A DNA stretch of 64,000 bases from Debaryomyces hansenii CBS767 (lineage: Eukaryota; Ascomycota; Pichiomycetes; Serinales; Debaryomycetaceae): contig NC_006048.2 in assembly GCF_000006445.2 (NCBI RefSeq), forward strand, positions 186,001 through 250,000. The letters are read 5' to 3'. Of this stretch, positions 1-10,080 are shown one piece after another. Both the position numbers and the translations under genes were made by a program. The stretch's first letter is position 1, and each line of letters opens with the position of its first letter. The notes below the pieces were generated by a model. It saw only the letters and a program-made list of their open reading frames with translations, did no database searches and was not told where the DNA came from.

Positions 1-180
1 ACGAGAAGACTACGTAAATAAGTAAATAGCCTGTATAATATGATTTAATAATAAGTATAGTGAATTTGATAGTTGGTGTGCGTGTGAGTCTCAATTTCTG
101 TAGCATCAAATACTTGAAGACTTCAGTTTACAATGAAGTATCTACAACTTCTACATATATATATTTATATTATCTGGGTA

Positions 181-589
181 ATGGCGTATGTATTTATATT
201 AATGGAATTTTCAAAGTATTTGAGAACGATTACTAACTATTGATAGTGAATTAATAGATCGTCCTCGTTCAGAATTAACTGAACTTGAACTTCAAAAATT
301 GGAGGAGTTTGAGTTCACACATGGACCTATGTCTTTATTACAGAATGCTGTGAATAATGGAAGCCCCGTTGTTATTTCATGTCGTAACAATCATAAACTT
401 ATTGCGAAGGTAAAGGCTTTTGATAGACACTGTAATTTGATATTAGAAAATGTTAAAGAATTGTGGACAGAATCCGTTAAGAATAATAAGGGCAAAAAGA
501 TAAAGTCCACGTCTAAAGAAAGATTTGTATCGAAGATGTTCTTGAGAGGTGATTCCGTTGTTATTGTCTTGAAGGCCCAGGCTTCATAA
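181..589 (+). CDS. SMD2: Small nuclear ribonucleoprotein Sm D2 (spliced)
   Basis: Core Sm protein of the U1, U2, U4 and U5 spliceosomal snRNPs. The second exon encodes the two-part Sm fold: Sm1 around the segment [20 protein letters not shown] and Sm2 around [13 protein letters not shown]. The only long open frame starts at a non-ATG codon, so the start must come from an upstream exon. I propose exon 1 at 181-185 (ATG GC), an intron at 186-246 with GTATGT at its 5' end and TACTAAC at 231-237, and exon 2 at 247-589. This gives 115 residues starting [12 protein letters not shown], matching the family's N-terminal IDRP motif. The downstream neighbour on the same strand is MEC3. Gene identity is nearly certain. 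The exon 1 choice is inference, because another ATG with a weaker donor lies at 133-137. Confidence 0.93.
186..246 (+). other. SMD2 intron (predicted)
   Basis: A 61-base spliceosomal intron. Donor GTATGT is at 186-191, branch site TACTAAC at 231-237 and acceptor AG at 245-246. The branch adenine is only about nine bases from the acceptor. Splicing joins ATG GC to T GAA and keeps the reading frame. Confidence 0.8.
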
Positions 590-1070
590 TTAGATGCATT
601 ATGGGGTTAAGAGTTTTAATAAGATTTACAGAATGCCCATTCCGAGAATTCGTATCTGATGCTGCTTAGTAAACCATAATAGTCTATAAGTTGGTTGACT
701 TATAATAAAGACCCTATTAAATTGTCATGATTACGTCTCTTTCAGTTTTTTTCTAGAAACCCATGTGAATTAATGCATTTACATCATTTTCCTTAGTTAC
801 TTACTGACGTAAGTAGCACAGTTGTAACTTTACATATTGTATAATAAAATTCTATAATCATTAATATAAATTTCTTAAGATTTTTAGAAAATTTGTTTAC
901 TTACATGCGATCGCATAGTGAAATCAAAATTATGATGTATGATGTGTATCATTTTATCTTACACTTTTCGTTATTTATGATAATTCAGGCATATACTTTT
1001 ATCTGAAGGTCTCTTGAGTCTAGTATATCCGCTGGATTTTAAGAATTGCGTTTATAACAAATCAATCAAA
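590..1070. other. Intergenic SMD2-MEC3
   Basis: AT-rich spacer holding the SMD2 3' end and the MEC3 promoter. Two palindromic elements are visible: CTTACTGACGTAAG at 800-813, which contains a TGACGTAA ATF/CREB-type core, and ATGCGATCGCAT at 905-916. I see no gene here. Confidence 0.6.
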
Positions 1071-2057
1071 ATGAAGCTTAAGCTTAGAACACAGAACATT
1101 GAAGCTTTAAAGACGACCCTTTCACTAATAAGTCACATACGAAAGTTTGTCATATTAAGATTCACGCCAACCCAGCTACTAATAATACTGGTTAATGGGT
1201 CATCTATAACACAAGAGCCACAAGTATGGTGTAAACTACAAATCAATAATATGTTCGATCAGATAGAAATCCAAAGTTTACGTGATAACACCATTCTGTT
1301 GGAAATCAACATTGAGCAATTGTTACAGACATTGCATAATTTTAATAGGGCTAATAGTGATGGGTTAAACATACGGCTCCAAAAAAAAGATACTTCTGGA
1401 GGACAAGGTATTAATATAAGCAATGGAAGAATTGCATCTTTAGCATTGTTCTACTCAAACATAAACATTAATTCAAACGCAATTAATCATACCTTCCGTC
1501 TACCAGTCAAGATATTGAAAAATACAGATGATATAATGCTCCTAAAGGAACCAGAATTGACAGAAGTGGACTTAATGATGAGGTTGCCTAAAGAGTTTCT
1601 ATCAACGTACAAGAGATTAGAAAAGTTCAAGAAAACTTCTAGTAATGATTTGGTTAATATCAAATCAAGCAGGCGTAATGGAGGGTTTTTAGGGTTTGTA
1701 TTGGAAGAAGACGGAAAATTTAAAGTGACAATTAGCTGGAACGATAAACTAGAAGTGCAAAAACCCAACAGAAGTAATTTCGATGGTGAATCGTTACGAT
1801 TAGCAAATTTACACAATCCAGGATCGGTGCTCAGCCAAGATGTTGATGAAGATGATATCCATGAAGATAAGGAGATCTTGGTGAGATTAAAAGATTGGAA
1901 AATGGCATCTAAAATTGTTGCAACTTGTAAAACGGTGATTTTCCTTTTAACTCATAAAGAAGCATGCGTATTGCATTGCTTATTAGATGACACTGATGAT
2001 GTAGAGATCATTTATTATATTAGTGGTGTTAAGATCCGAGATATCCTTGATAATTGA
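1071..2057 (+). CDS. MEC3: DNA damage checkpoint clamp subunit, Mec3/Hus1 family
   Basis: A PCNA-like subunit of the 9-1-1 checkpoint clamp, which is loaded at damaged DNA and helps activate the Mec1 kinase in the nucleus. The protein begins MKLKLRTQNIEALKTTLSLI, the beta-alpha start typical of Hus1/Mec3 proteins. It continues with FVILRFTPTQLLIIL and VWCKLQ, the usual first clamp strands. At 328 residues it is nearer metazoan Hus1 (about 280) than the longer S. cerevisiae Mec3. The open frame extends upstream to a TTG at 1014, but the ATG at 1071 gives the family N-terminus. It lies downstream of SMD2 and 213 bases ahead of SER1. The family call is firm; the orthologue name rests on the N-terminal similarity. 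Confidence 0.85.
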   Translation: MKLKLRTQNIEALKTTLSLISHIRKFVILRFTPTQLLIILVNGSSITQEPQVWCKLQINNMFDQIEIQSLRDNTILLEINIEQLLQTLHNFNRANSDGLNIRLQKKDTSGGQGINISNGRIASLALFYSNININSNAINHTFRLPVKILKNTDDIMLLKEPELTEVDLMMRLPKEFLSTYKRLEKFKKTSSNDLVNIKSSRRNGGFLGFVLEEDGKFKVTISWNDKLEVQKPNRSNFDGESLRLANLHNPGSVLSQDVDEDDIHEDKEILVRLKDWKMASKIVATCKTVIFLLTHKEACVLHCLLDDTDDVEIIYYISGVKIRDILDN

Positions 2058-2185
2058 GCATCGTTAGGCATATATGCTTCAATCAAGCAACACGTATATC
2101 TATCTATTATTAATAAGCTATTCATTGGTAGTAACATTTCGCTTATCTATACGTAATTACCATTGATTTTTTTCACAAACAATAA

Positions 2186-2192
2186 TGACTCA
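2186..2192 (+). promoter_or_regulatory. Gcn4-type site upstream of SER1
   Basis: Perfect TGACTCA about 80 bases before the SER1 start codon. Gcn4 activates amino-acid biosynthesis genes through this sequence in yeasts. Its use here is inferred from sequence and position. Confidence 0.6.
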
Positions 2193-2270
2193 ATATGCGC
2201 ACTTTTTGTTCTTAATAAATGAAATTCTCAAGATTATACCGTTTTTCATTCTATATCAATCCAGAAAACA

Positions 2271-3452
2271 ATGGCACAAGAAAGAACATTAAACCGTGAA
2301 GAACCACATTATTTTGGTGCTGGCCCAGCCTTATTACCAACTTCAGTCCTACAAGAAGCTGCATATGATTTGATCACGTATGGCGACGAGAATATTGGTG
2401 TCGGTGAAATTTCTCACCGTTCTAAACCAGCAATTGGTATAATTGATAGTACTAAAGAAAAACTAAGCGAATTAATGAATATTCCAGACACCCACGAAGT
2501 ATTTTTCATGCAAGGAGGTGGTACGACTGGATTTTCGTCTATTGTGTATAATTTAATGGCTAATTACACTAAAAGAACAGGTAAGAAAGGAAAAGCAGCC
2601 TATGCTATTACAGGATCATGGTCTGCCAAAGCTGCAGAAGAGTCTAAGAGGTTAGGTTTCGAAACCGACATTGTGGTTAATACCAAAAATAGGAAGTATG
2701 GCGATATACCTCCATATTCTGAATGGAAGTCAATTGACAAGGAATCAACAGCTTACTTATACGTTTGTGACAATGAAACTGTCAATGGTAATGAGTTTCA
2801 AGATACTCCGGGACCTAATTATTTACCAGAAGGTGTTGAATTAGTTTCAGACATGTCTTCTAATATTTTATCCAAGGAAATTGATGTTAGTAAATACGGT
2901 TTAATTATGGCTGGTGCACAAAAGAATATCGGTCTTGCTGGTTTGACTATTTATATTATAAAAAAGTCATTGTTGGAGCAAGCTTCTGACGAAGAATTGA
3001 ATTCAAAAAACATTCCATTGACCCCAATTGCGTTCCATTATCCAACCGTAGTCAAGAACAATTCGGCTTACAATACGATTCCAATTTTCACCTGTCATAT
3101 GATAAACTTAGTTCTTAAGAAATTACAGGACGCTGGAGGTGTCTCTGCTATGGAAAAGACCAATGAACAAAAGGCAAAAACATTATACGGAGCATTAGAA
3201 AACTATCCAAATTTCTATAAGATGCCAGTGACAAACCGTAGTGTTCGCTCGAGAATGAATGTTGTTTTCAATTTACCAAATGCTGATTTGGAAGCTAAAT
3301 TCGTATCTGAGGCTGCTGAAAGAAAATTGACTGGTTTGAAGGGTCATAGATCTGTCGGTGGTATCAGAGCTTCAATTTATAATGCAGTTAGCCTCGAAAG
3401 CGTTGAACTCTTAGTCAAGTTTGTCAATGACTTTGCTGAAGCCAATAAATAG
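2271..3452 (+). CDS. SER1: Phosphoserine aminotransferase
   Basis: PLP-dependent enzyme that transfers the amino group from glutamate to 3-phosphohydroxypyruvate, giving phosphoserine in the serine and glycine pathway. The 393-residue length is normal for the family. The N-terminal HYFGAGPALLP substrate motif, the MQGGGTTGFSSIV cofactor-binding loop, and MAGAQKNIG with the Schiff-base lysine at residue 218 are all visible. The C-terminal GHRSVGGIRASIYNAVS motif is also intact. The ATG at 2271 gives a complete cytosolic enzyme. A TGACTCA element about 80 bases upstream suggests general amino-acid control. GUF1 starts 145 bases downstream on the same strand. Confidence 0.97.
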   Translation: MAQERTLNREEPHYFGAGPALLPTSVLQEAAYDLITYGDENIGVGEISHRSKPAIGIIDSTKEKLSELMNIPDTHEVFFMQGGGTTGFSSIVYNLMANYTKRTGKKGKAAYAITGSWSAKAAEESKRLGFETDIVVNTKNRKYGDIPPYSEWKSIDKESTAYLYVCDNETVNGNEFQDTPGPNYLPEGVELVSDMSSNILSKEIDVSKYGLIMAGAQKNIGLAGLTIYIIKKSLLEQASDEELNSKNIPLTPIAFHYPTVVKNNSAYNTIPIFTCHMINLVLKKLQDAGGVSAMEKTNEQKAKTLYGALENYPNFYKMPVTNRSVRSRMNVVFNLPNADLEAKFVSEAAERKLTGLKGHRSVGGIRASIYNAVSLESVELLVKFVNDFAEANK

Positions 3453-3597
3453 TAGCTATGTAATATTTTTAATCGAAAAACAGCTTTTAAGCATATTGTG
3501 TAGTAAATTTGTGCACGTCGCAGCCTTTAAATTTTTCAGTCTAGTATAAGCACCAAATTTGTTCCATAATTTATGGTAGCCACAATCAACTATACTC

Positions 3598-5595
3598 ATG
3601 CAGATAAAGTATTTAGGTCTAAAGCTTTGCTCATATAGACCCTTCCTTACTAATGTTCGAACAATAGCAACTACAAGACATTGCATGTCTATGAAAAAGA
3701 CTGCTGCTGTTGAGGATAAAAAAATATCTCTAGATAAAGAAAGTTATATAAAATCTGTGCAAGAAAGAATAGCGAAGATTCCTATTTCAAATTATAGAAA
3801 TTTCAGTATAGTAGCGCATGTGGATCACGGAAAATCTACTTTGTCGGATAGGTTATTGGAGTTAACTGGGGTTATTCAACCTGGAGATGCAAATAAGCAG
3901 GTCTTAGATAAATTGGATGTCGAGAGAGAGAGAGGTATTACGGTGAAAGCACAGACGTGCTCTATGTTCTATGTTGATCCTAAATCTAAAGAAGAATATT
4001 TATTACATTTAGTTGATACCCCAGGCCACGTAGATTTTAGAGCAGAAGTTTCCAGATCCTACGCATCTTGCGGAGGAGCTCTTTTATTAATTGATGCATC
4101 TCAAGGTGTACAAGCACAAACAGTAGCTAATTTTTATTTGGCATATAGTATGGGCTTAAAATTGATTCCAGTGATTAACAAAATCGATTTGGATGCAGCT
4201 GACATTCCTAGAGCGATGGATCAGGTTGAAACTACGTTCGAATTACCTAGAGAAGACTGCATTCCAGTAAGTGCTAAAACAGGCCTCAATATTGAAAATA
4301 TAATACCAGCAATTATTAGAGATATTCCGGGTCCTCGTGGTAGTGTTGATAAACCTCTTAAGGCATTATTGGTTGATTCATGGCATGATCCTTATGTTGG
4401 TGTTGTTATGCTAATTCATGTCGTTGACGGTGTGGTGAAAAAGGGAATGAAATTACTTTCAGCTCATTCAGAAAAGCGATATGATGTGAAAGAAGTAGGG
4501 ATTATGTACCCAGATAAAATGCCAATGGATTGTGTAAAAGCTGGACAAGTAGCCTATATTATTCCAGGTATGCGGAATCCAAGAGAAGCCATGATTGGTG
4601 ATACATTCTATCAATATGGTAAACATGAAGGATTGGAACCACTCCCTGGATTCGAAGAACCAAAACCTATGGTTTTTGTGGGTGCTTTTCCCGCAGATGG
4701 AGGTGAATTTAAAGTAATGAATGATCATATGGAAAATTTAGTATTAAACGACAGATCTGTCACACTAGAAAAAGAAACATCAAATGCGTTAGGTCTTGGT
4801 TGGAGATTAGGCTTTTTAGGTTCACTTCATGCTTCTGTGTTTAAAGAACGGCTAGAGAATGAGTACGGTGCAAAAATTATTTTAACAGCACCTACCGTAC
4901 CGTATAAACTAATTTTCAAAGACGGAGAAGAATCAATTGTTACCAATCCGGATGAATTTCCTGGAGCGGATTTTAGAAATCACAATATTGAAATGTTGAT
5001 GGAACCTTACGTTAATGCGCTAATGACTATTCCAGATGAATATATTGGAACTGTAATGTCACTTTGCGAGAACAATCGAGGTATACAAAAAGAATTGGAG
5101 TATTTAACTACTGGACAAGTATTATTGAAATATGAAATTCCATTAGCTCAGTTAGTAGAAGATTTCTTTGGTAAACTCAAAGGCTGTACTAAAGGATATG
5201 CTTCATTGGATTATGAAGACGCGGGTTATAAGAAATCTGATATTGTCAAAATGGAGCTATGTGTAAATGGAGAACCTCAGGATGCGTTAACTCAAGTCAT
5301 GCACAGGTCTCAAGTATTAAGTAGAGGAAAGGAATATGTAACCAGATTCAAAGAATATTTAAAATTTCAATTATTCGAAGTAGCTATTCAAGCCAAAGTC
5401 AATAATAAAGTTGTGGCAAGAGAAACAATTAAGGCAAAGAGGAAGGATGTCACGCAAAAGCTACATGCTGCGGATATATCTAGAAGAAAGAAGTTATTGC
5501 TGAGACAAAAAGAAGGTAAAAAGCAAATGAAAGCAACAGGGAAGATAAGCATTAATCAAGAAGCTTATCAAGCCTTTTTACGTCGTGCTGACTAA
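3598..5595 (+). CDS. GUF1: Mitochondrial translation GTPase, LepA/EF4 family
   Basis: Mitochondrial homologue of bacterial LepA (EF4), a ribosome-binding GTPase that promotes accurate translation under stress. The first 40 or so residues are basic and hydroxylated with few acids, as expected of a mitochondrial presequence. The P-loop AHVDHGKS is at about residues 73-80, followed by the switch region [19 protein letters not shown] and NKIDLDAAD. The LepA-specific C-terminus is present and ends with [20 protein letters not shown]. At 665 residues it matches the family. It is convergent with ILV1, with 123 bases between the stop codons. Confidence 0.96.
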   Translation: MQIKYLGLKLCSYRPFLTNVRTIATTRHCMSMKKTAAVEDKKISLDKESYIKSVQERIAKIPISNYRNFSIVAHVDHGKSTLSDRLLELTGVIQPGDANKQVLDKLDVERERGITVKAQTCSMFYVDPKSKEEYLLHLVDTPGHVDFRAEVSRSYASCGGALLLIDASQGVQAQTVANFYLAYSMGLKLIPVINKIDLDAADIPRAMDQVETTFELPREDCIPVSAKTGLNIENIIPAIIRDIPGPRGSVDKPLKALLVDSWHDPYVGVVMLIHVVDGVVKKGMKLLSAHSEKRYDVKEVGIMYPDKMPMDCVKAGQVAYIIPGMRNPREAMIGDTFYQYGKHEGLEPLPGFEEPKPMVFVGAFPADGGEFKVMNDHMENLVLNDRSVTLEKETSNALGLGWRLGFLGSLHASVFKERLENEYGAKIILTAPTVPYKLIFKDGEESIVTNPDEFPGADFRNHNIEMLMEPYVNALMTIPDEYIGTVMSLCENNRGIQKELEYLTTGQVLLKYEIPLAQLVEDFFGKLKGCTKGYASLDYEDAGYKKSDIVKMELCVNGEPQDALTQVMHRSQVLSRGKEYVTRFKEYLKFQLFEVAIQAKVNNKVVARETIKAKRKDVTQKLHAADISRRKKLLLRQKEGKKQMKATGKISINQEAYQAFLRRAD

Positions 5596-5718
5596 AAATA
5601 CGACTACGTTAAATATAATCTTGTATATAATAATATTCATGAAAATGAAAATCTATATTTAATGAACCTATAATTAGACGAATTATCATGCAAAACTAAA
5701 TTATTCACTAATATATAT

Positions 5719-7437
5719 CTAGCTTTGTAAGAATTTTTTATATACGACATTGTCTGTTTCATCAACAAAATTATAACCAATTTTTTTCAAGAAATCCTGG
5801 AAGTCCTCATCGCTTGTGCCTTCTGGAAGTACAAAACCACACAAAATCTTCCCAACATCATGGCCATGATTTCTATAGTGAAACAAGGTTATATCCCAAT
5901 CATACTTCAAGGTTTGTAAAAATTTTGTTAAAGCACCTGGTCTTTCAGGAAATTCGAATCTGAATAACCTTTCTTTAGAAATCTTATTGCAGTTAGCCGT
6001 TGTAGATTTTCCGCCGACTAAATAACGACCATGAGTCTTCGCCAACTCATTCTCTGAGATATCAATAACTTCATAATCATTACTCTTCATAGATTCAACA
6101 ATAGGAGCTAATTCTTTGTCCTTATTGGTAACATTGAAACTAACAAAAATATTTGCAGGACCACTATTGTTAAATCTATAGGAAAATTCTGTAATAGCTC
6201 TTGGGTCGATTATATTCTGTAATATAGCAAACTCACCAGGTCTCTCAGGAATGGTGACAGCTAATGATACTTCCTTACCTTCACCGAGTACAGCTCTTTC
6301 ACTTACAAATCTTAATCTATCGAAATTCATATTGGCTCCACTTAAAATTGGAACGTAATTCTTATTCCTATGATCAATTTCAGAATTATCACTAAGATAT
6401 CTCTTCAACCCAGCAACAGATAACGCTCCAGATGGTTCAACAATCAGTCTGGTATCTTCAAAAATATCTTTAATTGCTGCACATAATTCATCGGTCAGAA
6501 CCCTAACTACTTCATCAACATATTTATGGCAAAGCTTCCAAGTTTCATCACCAAGAACCTTGACAGCAGTACCGTCAGCAAAAACTCCAACCTGATCCAA
6601 TGTCTTCAGTTGATGGTTTTGCAATGACTGATACAATGCATCTGCATCAAAAGTCTCGACACCAATAATCTTGACATGGGGAGCAATCTTTTTTAAATAA
6701 ACAGCAATCCCAGCTATCAATCCACCTCCACCTACTGGAACAAATAAGGCATCAAGTTTGTCTAACCTCAATTGTCTGGTGATTTCTAGGGCTATAGTAC
6801 CTTGACCTGCGATGACATATGGGTGGTTAAAAGGAGGGATATTGGTCAATCCGTTCAATGAACTCAACCGATCACATTCTTTCTTCGCGCTATCAAAATC
6901 GTCTCCGTATAAAACAACTTGTGATCCTAATCTAGAAACATTTTTATATTTGATAGAAGGAGTAGCTGTTGGCATGACTATAGTAGATTGAATCTTTAAT
7001 TTACTAGCAGAGAAAGCAACACCTTGTGCATGATTACCAGCAGAACATGCAATTACCCCTGATACTGGTGACTTTGAATTAGAATGTAAATGTGCAATCA
7101 TATTATATGCTCCACGTAACTTGAATGAAAATACCGGTAATAAATCTTCACGCTTTAAGAATATATTGGTATTGCATTTCTGTGATAAGTTAACAGCATG
7201 AGTGAGAGGAGATCCACCTTCATCGACGACATCGTAAACCCGAGATGTCAATATCAACTTAATATAATCTGGCTCACCTTCGGGCGTAAAATCAGCTTCT
7301 TGCAATTCTGGAAATTGTTGAACCGTAGATTGAGTGGAATAGAATTTGGCCGAAGTTAACGAACCAATTTTTGGTATACAAACCCTTCTGTTTACAGGCT
7401 TGTGTATGCCCTTCAATAGGTTTCTGGCAATCATCAT
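5719..7437 (-). CDS. ILV1: Threonine deaminase (threonine dehydratase), mitochondrial
   Basis: Converts threonine to 2-oxobutyrate, the committed step of isoleucine synthesis in mitochondria, and is normally inhibited by isoleucine. The basic N-terminus looks like a targeting sequence. The PLP lysine lies in FSFKLRGAYNM near residue 106, and the glycine-rich phosphate loop VGGGGLIAG follows. Two ACT-like regulatory domains fill the C-terminal 180 residues (GEFAILQNIIDP and RPGALTKFLQTL). The frame can be opened at GTG 7440, but the first ATG is at 7437, giving 572 residues. A TGACGTCA palindrome lies about 260 bases upstream. No canonical TGACTC was seen in this promoter, which is mildly surprising for a Gcn4-regulated gene family. 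Confidence 0.97.
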   Translation of the reverse strand: MMIARNLLKGIHKPVNRRVCIPKIGSLTSAKFYSTQSTVQQFPELQEADFTPEGEPDYIKLILTSRVYDVVDEGGSPLTHAVNLSQKCNTNIFLKREDLLPVFSFKLRGAYNMIAHLHSNSKSPVSGVIACSAGNHAQGVAFSASKLKIQSTIVMPTATPSIKYKNVSRLGSQVVLYGDDFDSAKKECDRLSSLNGLTNIPPFNHPYVIAGQGTIALEITRQLRLDKLDALFVPVGGGGLIAGIAVYLKKIAPHVKIIGVETFDADALYQSLQNHQLKTLDQVGVFADGTAVKVLGDETWKLCHKYVDEVVRVLTDELCAAIKDIFEDTRLIVEPSGALSVAGLKRYLSDNSEIDHRNKNYVPILSGANMNFDRLRFVSERAVLGEGKEVSLAVTIPERPGEFAILQNIIDPRAITEFSYRFNNSGPANIFVSFNVTNKDKELAPIVESMKSNDYEVIDISENELAKTHGRYLVGGKSTTANCNKISKERLFRFEFPERPGALTKFLQTLKYDWDITLFHYRNHGHDVGKILCGFVLPEGTSDEDFQDFLKKIGYNFVDETDNVVYKKFLQS

Positions 7438-8045
7438 CACCCTTCAATCTTTGTACGAAATAATTGGGCTCTTAGTGTATTAAATATTTCAAGCTCTTGA
7501 TGATTCATAATGAAATTATTGTGGTAAATACACTACTATTTTGGAACCTAATGCAACCAATATTTAGACTAATACTTGAATAGAATGTAAGATATATATA
7601 GTAAGTATCAAATTATATGTCCTTCTTACATCTAAAATCTCTTCTAAAAATATTTGACTTTACTTTTTTGAATTTTAGTCTCTATATATAGCTTTTGACG
7701 TCATTAGAATAGATTATAGTAAATATATTACGTTCATTGCTGCATTAACATATCCTATGAATGCAATTTGACTTCCACAAATCAGTATGTATATAAGCTT
7801 TTACTTTTCAGGATTATTTTATGCTAAATTTTTTCTTATTTTTACTTCCTTGAATTCCTAAAACGGCTGCAAACTGTCTCGCTAAAGTATATTCTGCTAA
7901 TGAAATTAGTCCTCCAAGGCCCCCTAAAGTTCGTATACACGTTATGGGGGATAAAGGTTTTATGCTAGCTTTTTATTTATAATTATTTAAGATTGTAATT
8001 AGAACTATCTTATAGTATTTTTCTTCGAAAGATGCTAAAATAAGT
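7438..8045. other. Divergent promoter region ILV1 / unknown gene
   Basis: About 600 bases between two divergently transcribed genes. It holds the TGACGTCA palindrome at 7696-7703 and, nearer the plus-strand gene, a GC-rich patch around 7910-7965 with CCCCCT and GGGGGA runs that resemble stress-response elements. No gene is evident. Confidence 0.5.
7696..7703. promoter_or_regulatory. ATF/CREB-type palindrome TGACGTCA
   Basis: Perfect TGACGTCA, the consensus for yeast bZIP factors of the Sko1/Aca type and a weaker target of Gcn4. It lies between divergent genes and could serve either one. Confidence 0.45.
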
Positions 8046-9059
8046 ATGGATAGTCAATTACAGTATAACATCAGTGAATTAGTTCAATTCATGGACCAAT
8101 GCAATGACAGCAACGTTGTCACTTCTTATTCAGGATTGAACCATGTTAATTCCCCAACAGCCTTTAATTATACAGCGCAATATGAGTTAGAAAGCAAAAG
8201 TGGAAATGAGCAACAGAAATCAGTGAGACAAGAATCTAATGCCCAGCATTTCAGTGCAATGTCTTTCTTTCCATTACATACCAGCCCTAAGATACAAGTT
8301 CTCAACCTAAGGGATCAAGAATATAAAGAAATTCAAAAAAATTGTCGGTTTAGTAAAGTTGTTGAAGATGTGCATGCCACGGCACCTACCGACTTGAGAG
8401 AAACATTAAATTATGATGAGCTTTTTGATACCTTTATTAATTCCGAAGTAGATATTCAAACTTTGAAAGACTCAGTTGGGGTTTTAAGAACCCATAGTCC
8501 TCTTCCGCTTCCACTTCCACTAACACCCAAACCCACGCCGAATATTAACATGAAGGATTCCATGTCTAGATCTTACGTTTTTGAGAACGAAAATAGCAAA
8601 GATAGATCATATTTCGATGTTGCTGATGAGAGAGATGTAGGTAGAATATTCAGATATCCTGATAATAGTAATCAAATTTTTAATATTGGAACGTTAAAAC
8701 TCGCTTCTAATAGCTATAAAGAGGCTAAAGTCGTCTCAGCTTCTGTCAATAAAACGATTGACGATGAATTTGAATTGAAGTCCAAGTATTTCCGTTCCTT
8801 TGACAATAGCCTTAAAAGAAGACAAAAGTCTCAATCGGAAGAAATAAGGTCCAAAATAAGGAAAAGGAATAATCCTACTACGGATGAAGTAGAATGGAAA
8901 CCACTATCTATATTTACTGTTTATACAAATTTTAAGCCTGAGGCTATAGATGATACAGACTATTTTGAAAATATACCCCAGACATCTTGTTTTGGTAGAT
9001 TGAATATGAGAGTCAAAAGAGCTTGGACTAGAGGTCCGAATAAAGCTAAATTGAAATAA
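8046..9059 (+). CDS. Hypothetical protein, 337 residues, basic C-terminus
   Basis: I do not recognise this protein. It starts at a clear ATG and uses codons like its neighbours, so it is probably a real gene. Most of the chain is polar and low in hydrophobic clusters. A short PLPLPLPLTPKPTP stretch lies near residues 154-168. The last 80 residues look most ordered: a basic run (KRRQKSQSEEIRSKIRKR) resembling a nuclear localisation signal, then WKPLSIFTVYTNF and a terminal RVKRAWTRGPNKAK. No membrane segment or signal peptide is visible. A long promoter with CCCCCT/GGGGGA patches lies upstream. A regulatory or nuclear role is only a guess. Confidence 0.75.
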   Translation: MDSQLQYNISELVQFMDQCNDSNVVTSYSGLNHVNSPTAFNYTAQYELESKSGNEQQKSVRQESNAQHFSAMSFFPLHTSPKIQVLNLRDQEYKEIQKNCRFSKVVEDVHATAPTDLRETLNYDELFDTFINSEVDIQTLKDSVGVLRTHSPLPLPLPLTPKPTPNINMKDSMSRSYVFENENSKDRSYFDVADERDVGRIFRYPDNSNQIFNIGTLKLASNSYKEAKVVSASVNKTIDDEFELKSKYFRSFDNSLKRRQKSQSEEIRSKIRKRNNPTTDEVEWKPLSIFTVYTNFKPEAIDDTDYFENIPQTSCFGRLNMRVKRAWTRGPNKAKLK

Positions 9060-9631
9060 TATCATTGTCATTTATTATCAATAGATTTATCTCAATTTAT
9101 TAACTTTTTCACTTAATTGGCTGCGAAAATGAAATTTTGCAGTACTATTTTCCAACTTCTAATATCAATACAATACGAAATTTTCTTCAGGGTTGTATAT
9201 TTAACCTTTAATATTTTGCAAAAATGAATGAAAGAGTATGATTCATTCGTGGCTTTTAATATACAGCATAATTATTATTCAACTACACTGTTGATGCCTA
9301 ATATTTTTTCTATGGAATCTTTAATAACTATTCTACCTTGAATTTTTACTTCATTACATCTAGCAGGTGTTTCATCCCAATACAGTTATATATATATATT
9401 GTATTTAGAATTGTAAGCAGAGTTAAGCAAATATTTATATAACCCAATGCATTTATTAGGAATCCTAAAATTCATTGTTCAACATCAAAATACTCATTAC
9501 TATCAGAAATATAGTTACTATTTGATGCAAATAAGGTCCCGGTTCAAATTCATCTGGGAATAAAGTCCCTAAGGTAGCTAGTAATGAGTTTTGCTAAACT
9601 TCTGGAACGTATTTACTAAATATTTCTCTTC

Positions 9632-9940
9632 TTATAGAGAAATATTCATATAATTTTCCTTTAGTTCAAGATACCACGTTTCAGCTCTTCCTGTCATATT
9701 TCTACCCACTATGATAATGAGTTGTGTTAAGGTTAAATCTTCCGAGACTCTAAGAATTTTTATTACCTGAGTAAGGCTTAACAGTGGCCAACATAGGAAA
9801 CATTCTAGTTTCTCTGTCAATTGCTTCTTGTCTTGCAACTTCCTTTTCTCTTTGTGTTCAATTCTTGCAGCTTCACTCTCATTTCTGAGTACGTGAATCA
9901 GTTCTGACAAAGGACCTTGGTCTCTAGTTATCATTCTCAT
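9632..9940 (-). pseudogene. Retrotransposon gag relic (Ty3/gypsy-like)
   Basis: A 102-residue open frame whose second half, IIIVGRNMTGRAETWYLEL, resembles the capsid pattern of LTR-retrotransposon Gag proteins (a hydrophobic stretch, then L/M-T-G-R-A, a few residues, then W-Y). Past the stop codon the minus strand can still be read as IFSKYVPEV, gag-like and broken. No protease, reverse transcriptase or integrase is nearby. It lies about 540 bases from a tRNA gene, the usual neighbourhood of such elements. The identification rests on a short motif and remains tentative. Confidence 0.45.
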
Positions 9941-10080
9941 TGACCTAACTCTGATGTTTGATTTAAATTGCGGCTATACCAATTATAAGAGAAATGGGTC
10001 TAAATTAAGTAATTCTTACAACTAAGTGCAATATACTATGGAGATGCTACTAAAAACTCTTTCTTAAATTATAGATTGTC

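Noticed and set aside
133..137. Alternative SMD2 first exon ATG AA with donor GTATCT
   Set aside because: It also keeps the frame (MNELIDRP), but the donor departs from GTATGT, while the ATG at 181 has a perfect donor.
9529..9565. tRNA-like GGTTCAAATTC sequence in the gag-relic interval
   Set aside because: The bases flanking the apparent T-loop do not pair, and no anticodon or acceptor arms can be drawn.
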